This document shows, in pieces, positions 1 through 14,544 of a stretch of 64,000 nucleotides of DNA. Both the position numbers and the translations under genes were made by a program. The stretch is taken from assembly GCA_023231475.1 (NCBI GenBank), contig JALJEE010002162.1:55025-119024 (forward strand), in the 5' to 3' direction. The DNA comes from Seison nebaliae. Its lineage: Eukaryota > Rotifera > Pararotatoria > Seisonacea > Seisonidae. Position 1 is the stretch's first letter. Each line of letters starts with the position of its first letter. Under the pieces are notes generated by a model. It made no database searches and was not told the DNA's origin. It saw nothing but the letters and a program-made list of their open reading frames with translations.

Positions 1-166
1 ATGAATTCTCCTCTCAATTTGGATGTTGGTGTAGATAAGAATCATTTAATCTGTCCCTGGGGTATTTGCTATGGTAAATAAAATTATTTTAAATAATTCT
101 AAACAAATTATAAAATGATAAAGAACTCCTGAAGAAGTGATGGAAGATGAACTGGAGAGGATTTAG
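1..166 (+). CDS. possible terminal exons of a gene entering from the left (partial)
   Basis: Bases 1-73 are open in frame 1 and end at a good donor (TATG|GTAAAT). A 61-base intron (74-134) would end at CTGAAG, and the phase-matched second exon 135-166 reads VMEDELERI and stops at TAG. The encoded tail includes the segment HLICPWGICY. The ATG at base 1 is probably coincidental, since the real start is likely outside the window. I do not recognise the protein. Support is only the phase match, the intron length typical of this window and the non-repetitive composition. It could also be chance. Confidence 0.3.
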
Positions 167-3100
167 AAGAAGGAAAGTTTTTTTCAAAAATTAATTACAC
201 AAATTAATTGATTCATTCTCCTCTCTGAAACTCATTCGTATGTGACTCCAAATTTACTGTATATGTAAATTGATAAAACTTATAATTCTTTTTGAATTAG
301 TTCTCCCTAATTATTTATTTTCTGAAATAATTCATATTTTTTCTGCGTACGAGAATTTGTTTGAATGAAAAATATACGTAGAGTCTCATCTGCCAAATCA
401 GAGAGTAAAAGAGGAGAAAACTAAAATTCGCTCTCTCCATCATCATATTTAGTCTCATTTGAATTGTGGTTTTTTTTAAGAAAAATATTTTAGATTTCTT
501 CTCTCCCCAAAGAAAGTAGATGAATAAATTTTTGAGATTTCTCCTTTCAGTTCACTTGAAAAAATATTGTTATTATTATTATTATTATTGTCATAGTCTT
601 CATCTCGTATTCACATAGGGATTTGTCTTCTCCCCCTCAATCTATTTCGTGATAAATGATATTTGTTCGTTCTCCCTATTGTATATTTGTTCGCTAATTC
701 ACTCAAAAACACACGTACGAAATAGGAGAGATCAACAAAAAAATTTTTTTTTAAAATTGCTCTAACGGTTTTCAACTTCAATTTCAAAAAAAAACATATG
801 TCATTTGATTTCTCTCTGCTTTGGTGGGATGATGTCGTTGGGTGACTCTGTCTCTCTGACGAATAAGTACTTTTCTCTGAAATCCTCTCTCTGTCCCTCT
901 CCCTCTCTCCTCACATCTGGTTACCATTAAGTTTCATCGTGTTTATTTAATTCTTCTCCCTTGAGTATTCCATCTGATGGTTTCATATTAAATTAAAAAA
1001 TATTAAAACAAATTAAATTGAGAAAGAAACATAAATTCTCCTTTCTATTTTTTTCTCTTGTAAAAAAAGAAAAGGAAACAGAGATCACTTCTCTTCAGTT
1101 GTCGTTGTCGTCTTGAACAAAATTGAAAATAAAGAGAGGATTGGGTGGGGTGAGAGCCAAATTCTTCTTCATCTCAACTCTTTTTTTTTGAGAATAACAG
1201 AAAATTTCAGTTGGATGATATAGTATCTTCGATTTCTGATATGGCGATGGATTAGACGACGCCCCAAAAGACTAAATATTGTCGGCAAAGGAAGTATATG
1301 AATAGTGGAGACAGAACGATTAACCTGATATGGGTGAATCTACAAGTTAATGTGGTGACGACGTTGCCGTTAAGTAAACAATTGATTCTTTTTTTTTTAC
1401 AAGAAATATAGAGACAGTTATCATTATTCCACTATGTTTCCATTGTATCCGATGCTCCAAGTATGGGGGGAATACATATAATAACGATCATGATGATAAT
1501 TTAATTATAGTTTTATTAATTATTTCAACCAAATCTTATTGTTAATACTGCTCCCAAATCACATACATACTTATATAGAGAACTATATAAATGTATCTGT
1601 TCGAATTCGAAGAAGGGCGAAAATTTTCATTGGAAAATTTTCGTTTGGGAATATGGAGGAAGGGGGGAGGGCTATGCGGAGAAGAGGATAAAAGGAAGTA
1701 TAAATTAATGATATTCCACTAGAACAGAAATGATTACCTCAAAATCTTTTCAAAAAAATTAATTTTTTTTAAGGCAGTTCTTTCTCCTCCGACAAGAAAC
1801 GATTTCAAACGTCATTCCAAACGAATATTGTTTATGTTTTTCAAAAGGGGGAACGACTCTATAATTATTGCGGAATATGAAAGAATAGTTCCATTATCAT
1901 TCTCATTTTGACATCGGAATAATTTAGTTTGCCAATGAGAAATGTTTTTTAATTTTATCATTTTGCATTCATGGCAACGGCATCAAACGATGATTACTGC
2001 CATTCTTAATGTTTCTCCAAAAAATTGAAGGTAGTTGAATTGTCTAATATTAAATCTGAAATGATTCTTAATTTATTTCATTCCACATTGTGTTCTTTCT
2101 CTTCTGCTTTCATCTTTTCCTTGTACCTTTCTCTCATGATGATAAGAAGCAGACAATACAGACCATTATCAGGAGAAACTTTCATTCGTCATTAAAGATC
2201 GATGTTAAATAAATTTCTTCCTTCTTTCCTTCCCACCATTTGAACAAATTGGGAAGATATGCATTAAAATCTTAAATATTAATGCTCTCATCATACATCT
2301 ACGTCATACCAAACATATACACGAATGCACACATAATTACTAATATTACTAATTGAATCTATCCGTATGGAATAGATGAAGTTCAGATGATGTATGTTTT
2401 GAAGATATATATATATATATATATCCATCCGATTCGTTATCCTTATACTCATCGTTTGTATTGGTGAGGGGATGGAAATTGAATTTGAAAGATTTCCTTC
2501 CAATTTCGTATGGCGTTGGATTATGGATTGTGTTTATTTTGAAAGTTTTGATTAAATAAAAATGTTATCCGAAAAGTTCATTTCAGTTAATACAAACAAA
2601 GATGATGGAATATTCATTTTTTTTTTGTTACACTTCCAATTAAAATAACATTTGAATAGATCATATCGATCAGAAATAATCCTTTCCATTCTCAAATCAT
2701 TTCAACTTTCTTTTGTTGATTTTTTGATGAGAACCGTTTCGTAACACTAGTGTACACTTTTCTCCCAGAGTTCTGAGTGGAGATTATTCATTTTTCAATG
2801 ATTTCCCCTTCAACAATCCGACAGCATAAGTAACTGTTGAGCAATGAGAATATGAGCACTTCTACTACTCCTTCATAGGAGAAGAGAATTGAAGTTTAAA
2901 AAAATTCGAGAATTGTAGTCCGTCCCGAAATGTTGGTCGAACTATTCGTTCAGAAGAAATAGAACCTCTCTGGATGGTTTAAATTCGGCTCATTGAAAGG
3001 ATTTCTATTTTAAAAGTTTTGCTCTCGTAATTTTTCAGTTGAAATTTGATTAATGTGCACCAGAAGAAGAATTTCATCGGAAAATTTTGAACTAACAAAT

Positions 3101-4896
3101 TTTGATGTATATTTAATGATTGAGAAATAATGAAATAGAATTTTTTCAAATAATCATCATAATGATGAAGTTGGAATGGGTGATGAGACTGGTGATGATT
3201 CTATAATAATAATTGTAAAAATGATGAGAATTTTCATCATAAATTTTATATATCAATTGATAATGAAAATAAATAGGAGTATCGTGAGAGAAGAGAATCG
3301 AGCGGTGAATACATTATTCTTCCAGTTTCAATGTTTCTCCTCTCAACTATTTCATAACCATTAAGTAATGCTAAATAGCTATTTGAATTTTTCCAAGAAT
3401 CTTTCCTTCGCTTTAAATTGGTTTTCTTTCTTCTTCGTTTTCCTTATTTAATGGAATGATTATCGATAATATCGAATCACCTCGAACTTTCCTTTTCTCC
3501 TTTACTATTTACAAATCATGCTTCTTGATACTAGATGCTTCTACTGCTCCTCTCCCACTAACACTTCTGATGATGATACTACCAAACTATTATCAAGTCC
3601 TATTATTACTTCAAACAATTAATAATTGAACTTATCATCGTCATTGATTGTAATTAAATAAATATGGAGCGAATCTTTCTGTCTTTCATTCAATATCATA
3701 CTCCCTTCCATGTTTACTGCTCTCTGATGTAACAAATAGAATTCATACGAATAACATCTCTTTTAATGTATTCAAATCACAAATATAATCAATAAATCTT
3801 CCTATTAATATTTGATAGAATTCGACAACGTACGAAACATAGATATTATCTAAGGAATAGATCTCATCGTGTATTGGCGAATAAACTGCGTTCTCCCGTC
3901 CCAAATTTAATTTATCTGTCTTTCTCAATGTTTTCTTTTTTAGTGCTGATGATGATGATGAATCTCCATAAATTTCTTTTAATCTTTCAATTCACCAATT
4001 TGAACATCGCATCAAACTGAATTTGCAGGTGAAGAACATGAGAATCAGCTTTATATCGACCCCATTGGCCCAGTGTCTTGTTGAGAAAGGATATTTGTGT
4101 GGTAAATAGTAACACTTCCAGAATAATTTGTTTCTCTCATCTCATTCTTTTCAGGTGGGAGGAAGAAGTAAATGAATATAAAGGAGGAAAGGAGAATTTT
4201 CGGAGAATCGATCCAATTGTTCAAAACTTTTATTATTTTTTTCACTAATTCTTCAGCTTCACATGATATGAACTGAAAAAAATGATTACCTCGTCCTCAT
4301 AGCAATATGGGGCGGAATGGAAAGTAAATGGATTTATTGGGCATAATTCTCTTCTGTTTATTGAATAACATCTACAGATGCATTAACGATAGAAGAAGAT
4401 AAAGAAAGGGGGGAGAGCGGACAGAAACAGGAAAATTTCTTCAAATAAAATTTCTTTTTTCCCAAATATGAGTTGAATGATTGAATAAATACAATTAATT
4501 AATCGATCAATCAATAAAGGAATCGTGTTTCAATTATTTACTTATCTCTATCTGCTACATGTGTACATGCACATCTGCTTGTATGTGATGGACAATTAAT
4601 TTTCAATATCTATCGAAATTCCTTTTCACTTCAATCATTTTTTTTAAACGAAAAATGCAAATAAATATGGAAATTTCTTCCATTTCTCAAATATTTATTC
4701 TTTAAATTTTTCTAATTCTCCTCTTCTCCACCAAACGATGAATGATATGAGCCCTCTTGTCTCCTTGTTTATCAATGCTTCCATCGAAATAACTTTTGTC
4801 TTCTTCTCTTCTTCCATACATAAGGGCGACGACGACAACGAATATCATAATCAGCAACACCACCGCCATCACCACAATTACACACTATCTCCTCAC

Positions 4897-4922
4897 ATAT
4901 ACACACACACACACACACACGA
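4897..4922. repeat. CA dinucleotide microsatellite
   Basis: About ten uninterrupted AC units occur here, flanked by further degenerate CA-rich sequence (up to about 4955) and by a CAN-rich tract just upstream. It lies in non-coding DNA. The open frames crossing it owe their TH and HT runs to the repeat. Confidence 0.9.
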
Positions 4923-7369
4923 ACATGCCGATGTACACACGTACACGCACATATAGAGGACCCATTATAATAATTTTAGGTGAGGTCTCGATGACTCATA
5001 AAAAAACCATCTTACTTTCCTTTCAATCAACTAATCTCATTGTTCGAAATTTATTCGAAAACAAACGTCTTTTTTTTTCGAAATTTCTCTGTATTTCAAG
5101 AAAAGTTTTGAAAGTTTTCTCTCGTCCTTCTTCTTATCCTCCTGAGGGGAGATGGAAGGAGAAGCATGAGGATTTTTTGCAATTCCCTCCATATGACTGC
5201 TATTTGTTCGGACTAATAACTCGTAGTACTGTTGAAGAAGAGCTGAGAAGGGCTCAATGTAAACCAACTAAACTTTAAATGAGTTCAAGTCTTGAGAACA
5301 ATGATAGAGATTGAGAGGAGAGATGGGCACATGAAAATTTTGAGAAAATTTTCTTCCAATTCTGTTTTTTTAATGGCGACTCCGAATTATTTGAAAACGA
5401 ATTTCTTTTTTATATTTGAGTAAATATTAAAGTAATAAATTCGGCGGAATGGGACACACTAGTTGGGTAGAATTAGGAAGCAGGAGAGCTTCCAAAAAAA
5501 GAGACAACTTGACGAAAAAAGAGAGTTCCCAGCCGAAACATTGGAAGAAACGAAAAAATAGAGAGAAGGAATTGATGAAAGCCTGACGAATCTGTCATTC
5601 AATTCCCTATTTTTTTTACTTCTAAAATTTTTTTTATATTTTTTTTTAAACGGAGATATTTATCTCTTTATTCTTCCATTCTTTTCAATTTTGCTGCATC
5701 TACATTCCTTTCCTTTTTGTTCGTTTTCCTTCGTGTTTTCGTCGATAGATAATAATAATAACGATTCTCATTCATACTTTTTCAAATTTCTCCCATTTCA
5801 TTCCTTCTTCTTTTTTTTTCATATTCAATATCACTCCTTTTCCCTCCAATTACTTCCTCTGCAACGAGATATGCCCATGTTGCCCGAATCGATTCGGATG
5901 GACATATGCCATCCGAACTCTATATGTCAGAAGATTCCACGATCGAAATGAATTCAAGTCACTTGCATAGATCTTCTCTTAAGTCACTTTTTCCACACGT
6001 CTAATGTTTGCTCTAGTTTATGTGGAAGTTCTGTGTCTCTATCATTATCCGCATAACTTTTCTCTAGTTATTGATAAATGAATTTTGGTCATACTTCTTC
6101 CAATTCTCCTACACACTATCTCAACTCCTACAACATGGGATGAGAGCGGATGATATATACAAATCAATTATTGTTCATGTGTCGGACGTGGATGTGACTC
6201 TCATATATGAGTAGGGGGCAGAATGAGCAGTCGATGTAGAACTAAAGATGATATGAAAAACAGACGATTCGTTTAATAAGAAAAGCAATCGTTCGTGGAA
6301 ATTAGCTGATAAATATGTTTAATGTAAATTATTTGGGTTGTTGAATGGACAAATGTTTCATTCATTTAAAACTAAACCAATTTGAATGTGAAATAAAATT
6401 TTAAATTTATTTGAAAACTTTTGAGTTAACATCCTCTCTCTCTCTCTCCCTCTGTCCCGTTGGGTAAATTGAAAGAAAATTTTAATTTCCAATTACTTCC
6501 ATCGGGAGGAGAGAAGAAGAAAGACAAATTAATTTAACATTTAAAATTGCCATTTAATTCCCTTTATAAGTCGGTTCAGAAGGGAACCAGAAAGGCGAAA
6601 TATATATATGGAGTCGATTTCTCAACGGAAATCTCGTAATTGTCAGATTAAAGTATTCGTTTCAATTAACTAAGAGAGGAATGCAAAAGAATTCACAAAT
6701 AATTATTGAAATTTTCCGTTTTTTGGCACTTTCCATTTGAACTGTAATTTGAGAGAGGGAAGCTGACGTCTCACATATGAAGTCTTTGTTGTGGCTGGCT
6801 CAAATTGGAAGGAGGGAGAATACTTTCCAGTTCTTTCTACTTCACTTGACTTCGACATCTAGTGAATTGGGAAAACTTATTCTTAGCAGTGATCAATTTA
6901 CTTACCAATAACTTACGTTATTGTGAAACGAAGTGAAGGAATTAGCTAAGAAGTTAGGTCTTAATAATTAGTAGTAAGTTGACTGGAAAATAGTTTCAAT
7001 GTTTTTTTTATCATTTGATTTGCTGAGGGAGAGGTGTACATGCTTTGGAGAGATAAGTAGTTGTAAAATAATGGATGTTAAGAGAGAAAGGAAAAGTAAT
7101 TTTTAATGAAACGATTTGAGATAATTAGAAAATTATGAAGAAGAGGAAACATAGGGAAGAAAATAAATATTTTTGTATAAGGAAGCGTTGAAAATATGTT
7201 AAAAAATAAAAAAGAAATATTTAACAATTTTAATTGTTCAAATTTCTACATTTTTCAAGTGAAAAAGATCGAGTGAAATTTTTTATTTGAAAATTGAAAT
7301 TTAATTGAATTTTGTTTTATTGAAATTTGCTTCCTCCTTCATCCGTCCTCCAATATAGACGAATAAAGT

Positions 7370-7660
7370 TGACGTGATAGCCCTTCCGGACGTAGTTGAT
7401 GTACTCTACACAATAAGAACAACTCGTTCTTACTCATAGTTCATATCAACTAGATTTATACGTATACATTTGTTACCCTATTTGTCAATTGCGCAATTAT
7501 TAACGGCTAGAATCGCGACTCTAGATCGTGATTGACATACGACAAGTTTAGTTGTCACTTCAATGAGTGTGCTCCAGTGTGAGATGTGTGTGTGTGTGCG
7601 TGTGAAACGGTGTGTACGTTCTCGTATGTAGCGGGAGGTTGGCGAGTCGTGTTATGTGTG
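7370..7660 (+). promoter_or_regulatory. candidate promoter / 5' exon region of the zinc-finger gene
   Basis: The sequence loses the long A and T runs typical of the flanks and becomes richer in G, C and CG dinucleotides (for example GCCCTTCCGGACGTAG at about 7381 and TAACGGCTAGAATCGCGACT at about 7500). A TG repeat sits inside it. It is about 0.6-0.9 kb upstream of the long open frame starting at 8269 and on the side where its promoter should be. No TATA box was identified. This is an inference from composition and position only. Confidence 0.3.
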
Positions 7661-8268
7661 AAACTTTCCTAACGGTACGGCATACTGTTAACGAATGTAT
7701 TTCTATGGAATTTCCATTTCCATTTTTTTTCAAAATTATTCAATCCTTTCAAATTATCAATTTCTTATCTTTCCATTCTTCGAAATGGCTTTATCCATTC
7801 CACGTACTCCAACTTACTTGTCTGGCGTATGATTCATAATGAGTGAAACTTATTTCATATTCACTTTTCATTTTTTTCTTCTTCCAATTTTTTTCCACAC
7901 ACAGACGACAGAAAGGGTGATTTGAACGGGAGAATAGACGAACTAGACTCACCATTGGAAAAGGTATATTCGTCCCAGACAATTTTAGATGAATGAAATC
8001 CAAGAAAGGAGAGAAAAACCAAAATTTTCATAAAAAATCTAACCAAATGTGGCAAGCTAAGTGAGTTTTGGTGCTTTTAAGAGAGAAACTCGACTGAATC
8101 ACATTTTGTCATTTTGTTTGAAAGAAAACGAAGCTATTGCTTCCTTCCCAATCTCGATCAACGTTGACGAAGAAAAAAATTAGTTTCATTTACTGGTTAT
8201 TGGAAGGAGAGAATTAGAACGTAAGAATTGGTACGTCTAAATCATCTGATAATTTTTTTTAACGGATT

Positions 8269-11200
8269 ATGAAAACGGATACGGTGCAAATTCAAGATTA
8301 TTTGGCGTCAGCTTCCAATAATGCTTCAGCATTGTCCAACAACAACAATACAAATTGTCTCTACTCAACGAACGACAACTCGAACTATATTGAATCGATT
8401 CCAAGGAAGGCAGGTCGACGCAAACAAGAGAAACCGATTAGATTAAATTCGGAAAGAAATCTAATTACAGGGGAAAGTAATGTGGATATTAGTGTGGGAC
8501 AGAATGATGGTAGAAGTACGAATGGCATCGTTAACAAATCAGTGGGATTACCACCACAATCTGAATCATCTTCTTCGTCATCGATTTCATCGACATTCTT
8601 AGTATCGAATGAAATGAATCAAATCGATAAGTTGAATAATGAGACAAATTTAAATAATTCTCATTCTACCGCTCCTCCCACCGTCAATAGAAGTGCTGAA
8701 ACTTTCATCATAACCACAACCACGTCAGGCACAACGGCTTCCTCGTCCTGTTCATCAGGATCGTGTGACATGAACACAGCCAATCAACAAATGGAGGATG
8801 AGAGTGACGGACATCGTCTCTCTTATCAGTCGAAGATGATGGAGAATTTATTGTGCAATTCGAATAGTCTATGCATTTCCACAACTACCACCACCATCAC
8901 CAACACTACTACCACAACAACGACAATGAACTATTTGAAGAGAGAGAATGTGGATTATGAATCTAATGTTTATAATTCGAATTGTATGATCGATGACGAA
9001 TACGATTTTTCATTAAATTCTGTCAATCGAAAACGAATGAAAAAGAAGAATCATTTAGATGACGATGAAAATTTAGATGATAATTCGGTGAAACATTCAG
9101 ATAATTATTTGAATTATCATTTATCAAATAATAATAATAATAATAATGATACTTATCAAAATCATCATCATCACCATCAACAACAACAACAACAACAACG
9201 ACATCATCAACGGGAGAATGAAAATATAAATAATTTGAATAATGGAATCATTTGTCCTAACAACGGTTTGAACAACAACAACAACAACAACAATAATAAT
9301 AATAATAATGGTTATAATCAACATCAGAATAATCAGCAGCAACAACAACAACAACAACATCATCATCCCAATCATACGAATGGTCCGAATTCATTAAACA
9401 CTTATAATAATAATAATAATAATAATAATCAAACGAATGTTCAATCGGATTCCTATTGTTTTATTTGTGACAAGTCGTTTTGTAATAAATATTTCTTACG
9501 AACTCACATGGCGAAACGACATCAAATGTCAGCTGATTATATTAAGGCGGAACAGAATATCATCCAATCGAATACAATGCCAGTGGTTGATAGTGGATCG
9601 ACTGATGTTACTAAATATGAGTCAACATCATCATCTCCAACATCGAATGATTTGTTGGGAAATGTGGGAGATCAGACATCATTCGTTTCATCCACATTAG
9701 ACGTGAATGAGAGACGAATGTTGATCATTGATCGATTGAAACAAGAAGTTGGTGTTAATGACAAGAGTAGTTTGGTGGGAGAAATGTTGACATCATCTCT
9801 CAATTTGCCGGAAGGAATTCTGGAGAAGTTAGCACAAAGTAATCTTTGTTCATCCATCAAAAGTGAAGATGTTCGACGATCCAACAACGTTCTTTCCACC
9901 ACTCTTCCATCCAATACCGTAACGAATGGTATCAATCACCATCACCATCACAACCACAACCACCATCAACAACAACAACAACAACAACAACATGATCATC
10001 ATCATCCGCGACAACATCAGTCACATCAGAATCCTTCGAAATATTCGGAAGATTTTTGTGAAGTATGTCAGAAACATTTTTGTAATAAATATTATTTGAA
10101 GAAACATAAACAAGATGTTCATGGTATTACTATTGAGAATTATTCGAATAAATGTTATCAACGTTCTGATTATTTGCAACAATCATCTACCACCTCCAAT
10201 ACCATATCAATGACAGCATCTGTTGCACCAACATCAACTAATAATGACATGTCGATGGATATCGATGAATTAGATATGGAACAACAACAAAGATTATTTA
10301 ACAGTAATTCTCCTTTATCATCAAATTTATTGCCAATATCATCTACTGCCTCAACACCAACAACCACATCGGAGAGTGAACGAGACAAAGCTTTAAATTC
10401 TTTATCTCAAGTTCTTCTCAAAACGTCGACATTACAGAATTTGATGAGATTAAATCGACCTAAAGAATATGCTGATCTTTCCACTTATTTCCGACCACCA
10501 AATGATGATGGAAAAGAGAATAATGAAATTGATACATCCAATATTGCTGAACGATCTATTTTACAATTGTTGGTGAAAGGAGCACAAAAAACATCGACCA
10601 ATTCCGTTTCGACTTCTATGAGTCAAATAGTGAATCAATTACGATTAGATAATGGGAAGAATGATGTGATGGATCAATCGAATGATATCGATCAAAATGT
10701 TGATTATGAGAATTGTGAAATAAATGACAAAAGTTCTATCTCCTCCACCATCTCTGGTGTTTGCACTTCAATTTCTTCCGCTCTTAATTCCACAACGATT
10801 GGACAACTTATCTCTTCTAGTTCGACAACTATCACCGCTATATCATCATCGGCCATTTCTCTCCAATCATCTTCCTCATCCGTCTGTTCTTCCACGTCCA
10901 ATGGACAAGTAACAGCAGCAGCAGCAGCTGCGGCTAACGGAGATTGGAAGCAATTGGAAGTGTTATTACAAGATCAGAATATGAAGAATTTATTAAATAA
11001 ATGTGTATCAAAAGAATCGTCATCTCAACAAAAACAAAATGGACAACAAAATGTATTAAAAGCTGCTGCAATGGCAGCACTTCTCTTTCAAACAGTGGAT
11101 CGATTTCAAAAGACGAATGATGGAGATGATCGTTCGAATAAATCGTCGACAGAAACAGATAACGAAATGACTCGTCCTTCCACTCACGATAATAATGATT

Positions 11201-12868
11201 CCAATATAACAGTTAGTTGTGGAATATGCAAAAAAGAATTTTTCAATCAACGTTTCCTCCAAATGCACATGGAGAAGAAGCATCGATATCGTCCTAATGG
11301 AAATCAAATGTCTTCCGAAATCCAATCTAGTAATGATCTAATGTCGGATTTGTTGACACTCTGTCAACAATCGAACGAAACGGATAAAACGATATTGAGC
11401 AATAACGGAATTGTCATTGATCGTGAACAATTGTTAAGTACATTGAAATTGAAGGGAGAGAAATCGGTTTATGATCATCTTCTCACCACAACATCAGTCA
11501 CTTCGCTTGTGACGAATACGAGTGCTAACACTTCCACCAACATCACTTCCAATACTACTACACCCACATCCAACAGTCGAACTCGAGCGACGAAATATAT
11601 TACGAACAATAAATTGAAAGAAGAACAAAGAAAAGATCAATTTATTTTGAATCAATTCGTTAAAATGGAGAATTTACAACCAGGATTAACCAATAATCCT
11701 AAACTCGTCTCATCCGCTACATCCGCTGCTAATACATATTTCGCTGCGAAAATGGCCGATCGTGTTCAATGTGATATTTGTAATAAACAAGTATGTAACA
11801 AATATTTCTTAAAGACTCACAAAATGAAAGTACATGGTGTCCAACCAAATTCTTCCACATCCAACATTAATAACAATTCGACGATATCATCACAAATGGC
11901 ACCGTCGTCTTCATTAGGCACATCGATTTCTTGTTCATTGACAACGGCTACATCATCATCCATCGCCACATCATGTCAACAGAATGTGGGAGTTTCATCT
12001 ATGAACAATTCGAATTTATCAATTAATTCTTATTTGCAAACCATTTCGTCTTTGGCTGCTGTCATGACAACTCAATCATCTGGAACATCGGCAGGTGGTG
12101 GTAGTGGTGTCGTTGTACAATCGCTCGCTTCCAATTGTCAACATCCATCAACATCGACATCTGTAGCCTTTTCAAACATTTTCAATAATCTCTGTTCAGC
12201 AACGACATTTCCATCATCATCATCCTCTTCTTCTTCTTCTTCTTCTTCTTCTTCGTCTTCTTCCTCCTCCTCCTCCTCTTCATCATCATCATCATTATCA
12301 TTATCTTCTCTCTCACCGTCGAATGGTTGTGGGAAGGCTGTTCCATTAACCGCTTCCGCACCAATTAAAAATAACGAGAATTTCACTTCAAACAACAACA
12401 ACAACAACAACAATAATCATCAGATGATAAATAATGTGAGTACGGAAGAGAATTATAAAACGACGTTTGAGAATGAGAGTGAACGATCGAAACGTTCGTC
12501 GTATCGGAAAGAGATTTGTATTGATGCCGATTCTTATTGTAATATTTGTCGACGACAATTAAGTTCGAAATACTTCTTGAAAGTTCATCAATATAATATG
12601 CATAATGTGAAGACGCCGGGAGCTAATTTGAATGGTTATGGAGCATCGAAAAAATTACGAGAACGAATTCAACAAGAGAATGATGCTATGCAACAATCAA
12701 AACGATTACGTCGAGATGACGATTATAATCGGAAACATAATCTCTTAACATCCACATCTTTTAATAGTGAAAATATGAATATTCCTCCCAATCATCAATA
12801 TCGACAACAAGAAAGAAATCAAAAATCGAATCAAAAGAAATTTTCTGATCATGGAAATAATTATGTGC

Positions 12869-12899
<31 letters not shown>

Positions 12900-14544
12900 G
12901 CAGCAACAACTACAACAACAACAACAACAAACAATTTATGATAAGAATGATGAAGATGAGAATGAAATATCGGATGATGATGATGAACAACATCAACATG
13001 AACGTCAACGAGAACAACATGAACAGATATCGATTGAGCAACGAAGTCAAGTGAATGACGAGACGTCAAAGAATAATGTGGAGATGAAACATGTATGTCA
13101 TGTGTGTGGGGAAGAGGTGAAGAATCGATTTTCACTCGCTTGCCATTTAATGGAATGTCATTCGATTTATAATCTCTTCTATCCCAAACAATCATTCCGA
13201 TATGATGTGCCATTTGTTCAGAATGAGAATGAGACACTCTCATCACCCTCCACCATTTGTGGCATGGGAGAAAGTGAGAATTTATCTGGCGAGAAGAATG
13301 ATCATGTGAAATATTTGCCATTTGAAGTCGTCGATTGTAAGTCATATGAAGACGATGCTTCTTATATTCTTCCATCGACCACACTCTATTTGCCCATTCA
13401 CCATCATCTTCCCATTGACACATCCAATCGACCCACTCGATTAACGATCACACTCGAAATTCAAAAATCAGCTCATCAGAACTATAATCGAGATATCACT
13501 TTCCAATCATCGAATCAAGACCATGAGGTTGAAGAGAACAAAACGATAGAAACGGAGAAAGTGAACGAGAAGAATAATCTCGATAATAATTTGGATGATA
13601 ATCAACAAACAGATATCGAATCACAAGAAGACGATGAAGGAGGACGAATTGATGTTAACGGAATGAATCCATATTCGAGTGACGATTTAGATGAAGTGAT
13701 GGAAGGAGATGAAGATAAAAATCATCTGTCTCCTCATCCAATTAACAATTCGCCCACTCCAATCCATAACAACAACGATGTCAACGATGATGACGACGAC
13801 GACGACGACATGTTAAATAATGAGAATGAATTAGTTCTATCCAATCATAACAATAATTCGGAGAATGTCCATTTGTCGGTGAATTTGAAAGATTTGTCTG
13901 ATCTTTCTTCCTCTTCTTCTTTGGCGTCAGCTGATACGACATGTCGGTCGATGGGAGAAGAAGTGCCCACTCAATCTACGAACGATGATCATGTTCATAT
14001 ATCGAAAGTAAAGGAAAATTATGAGAATGATTATCTTTCCTCCTCCTCCTCTTCTTACGTTCCATTCAGTAGTGAGGATCGATCAAAATCCAACGAACAT
14101 ATTCCCGCCACTCCCATTCAAGTCTATCATTCCGATGTTGATGACATTCATTCATCTAACGATATTCAACAACAAAGTATTAATAAGGACATAGAGAAAG
14201 TGGATGACACATCATATCATCAGCAAATGGAATTGGATTTGAAGCCGAAAGAACAATCGTCATCAGACTCTCCGTTATTGTCTTCCGCTTCCGAATCATC
14301 TGTATCAGATTTCGATGATACATCCAAACATCATTTCTCTCATCAAATGGAATTGGATAATAAGATGGATGACGAATCGGAACAATCAATCAACGATTAT
14401 CGAGATGCCAGTGAATCGGAAGATCTCTACCATCATCATCATCAGTCGAATGTGATGGAAGTAGCAACTACACACCAATATCATCATCATCATCATCATC
14501 ATCATCAATATCATCATCCGAACGAACAACCATCGACACCATAA
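8269..14544 (+). CDS. six-finger C2H2 zinc-finger protein, 2,091 residues, one exon
   Basis: This is probably a nuclear DNA- or RNA-binding regulator. Six single C2H2 fingers are spread over the protein, at about residues 396-420, 596-620, 983-1006, 1167-1190, 1422-1446 and 1609-1632. Four of them share the core NKYFL or a close variant before the first histidine (CNKYFLRTH, CNKYYLKKH, CNKYFLKTH, SKYFLKVH). The other two (FNQRFLQMH and KNRFSLACH) are diverged. Linkers are low complexity: runs of N, Q, H and T early, a serine run of about 29 near residues 1315-1345, acidic and serine-rich tail, and a final histidine run. The start is the first ATG after an A/T-rich leader, with no stop for 6.3 kb. 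Fingers are isolated rather than in tandem arrays, which argues against a classic KRAB/TFIIIA-style binding array. The same-finger family exists in arthropods as far as I recall, but I cannot name the orthologue with certainty. Confidence 0.85.

Larger units (their letters stand above)
167..8268. other. 8.1 kb gene-free region upstream of the zinc-finger gene
   Basis: No convincing exon was found on either strand. The stretch is A/T-rich with many homopolymer runs and simple repeats: an AT run at 2405-2424, a CA run near 4899-4920, a CT run near 6434-6450 and a TG run near 7584-7600. The open frames here are short, repeat-derived and lack splice partners. It probably holds regulatory DNA and untranslated exons or introns of the zinc-finger gene that starts at 8269, but no specific element can be proved apart from the base-composition change noted at 7370-7660. 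Confidence 0.5.

Noticed and set aside
4796-5278. 160-codon open frame, plus strand
   Set aside because: Its first third is a translated CA/ACC repeat, it has no splice partners, and an overlapping minus-strand frame is equally open.
12761-13423. 220-codon frame antisense to the zinc-finger gene
   Set aside because: H and V runs are the complement of CAA/GAT repeats in the sense gene. It is a shadow frame.
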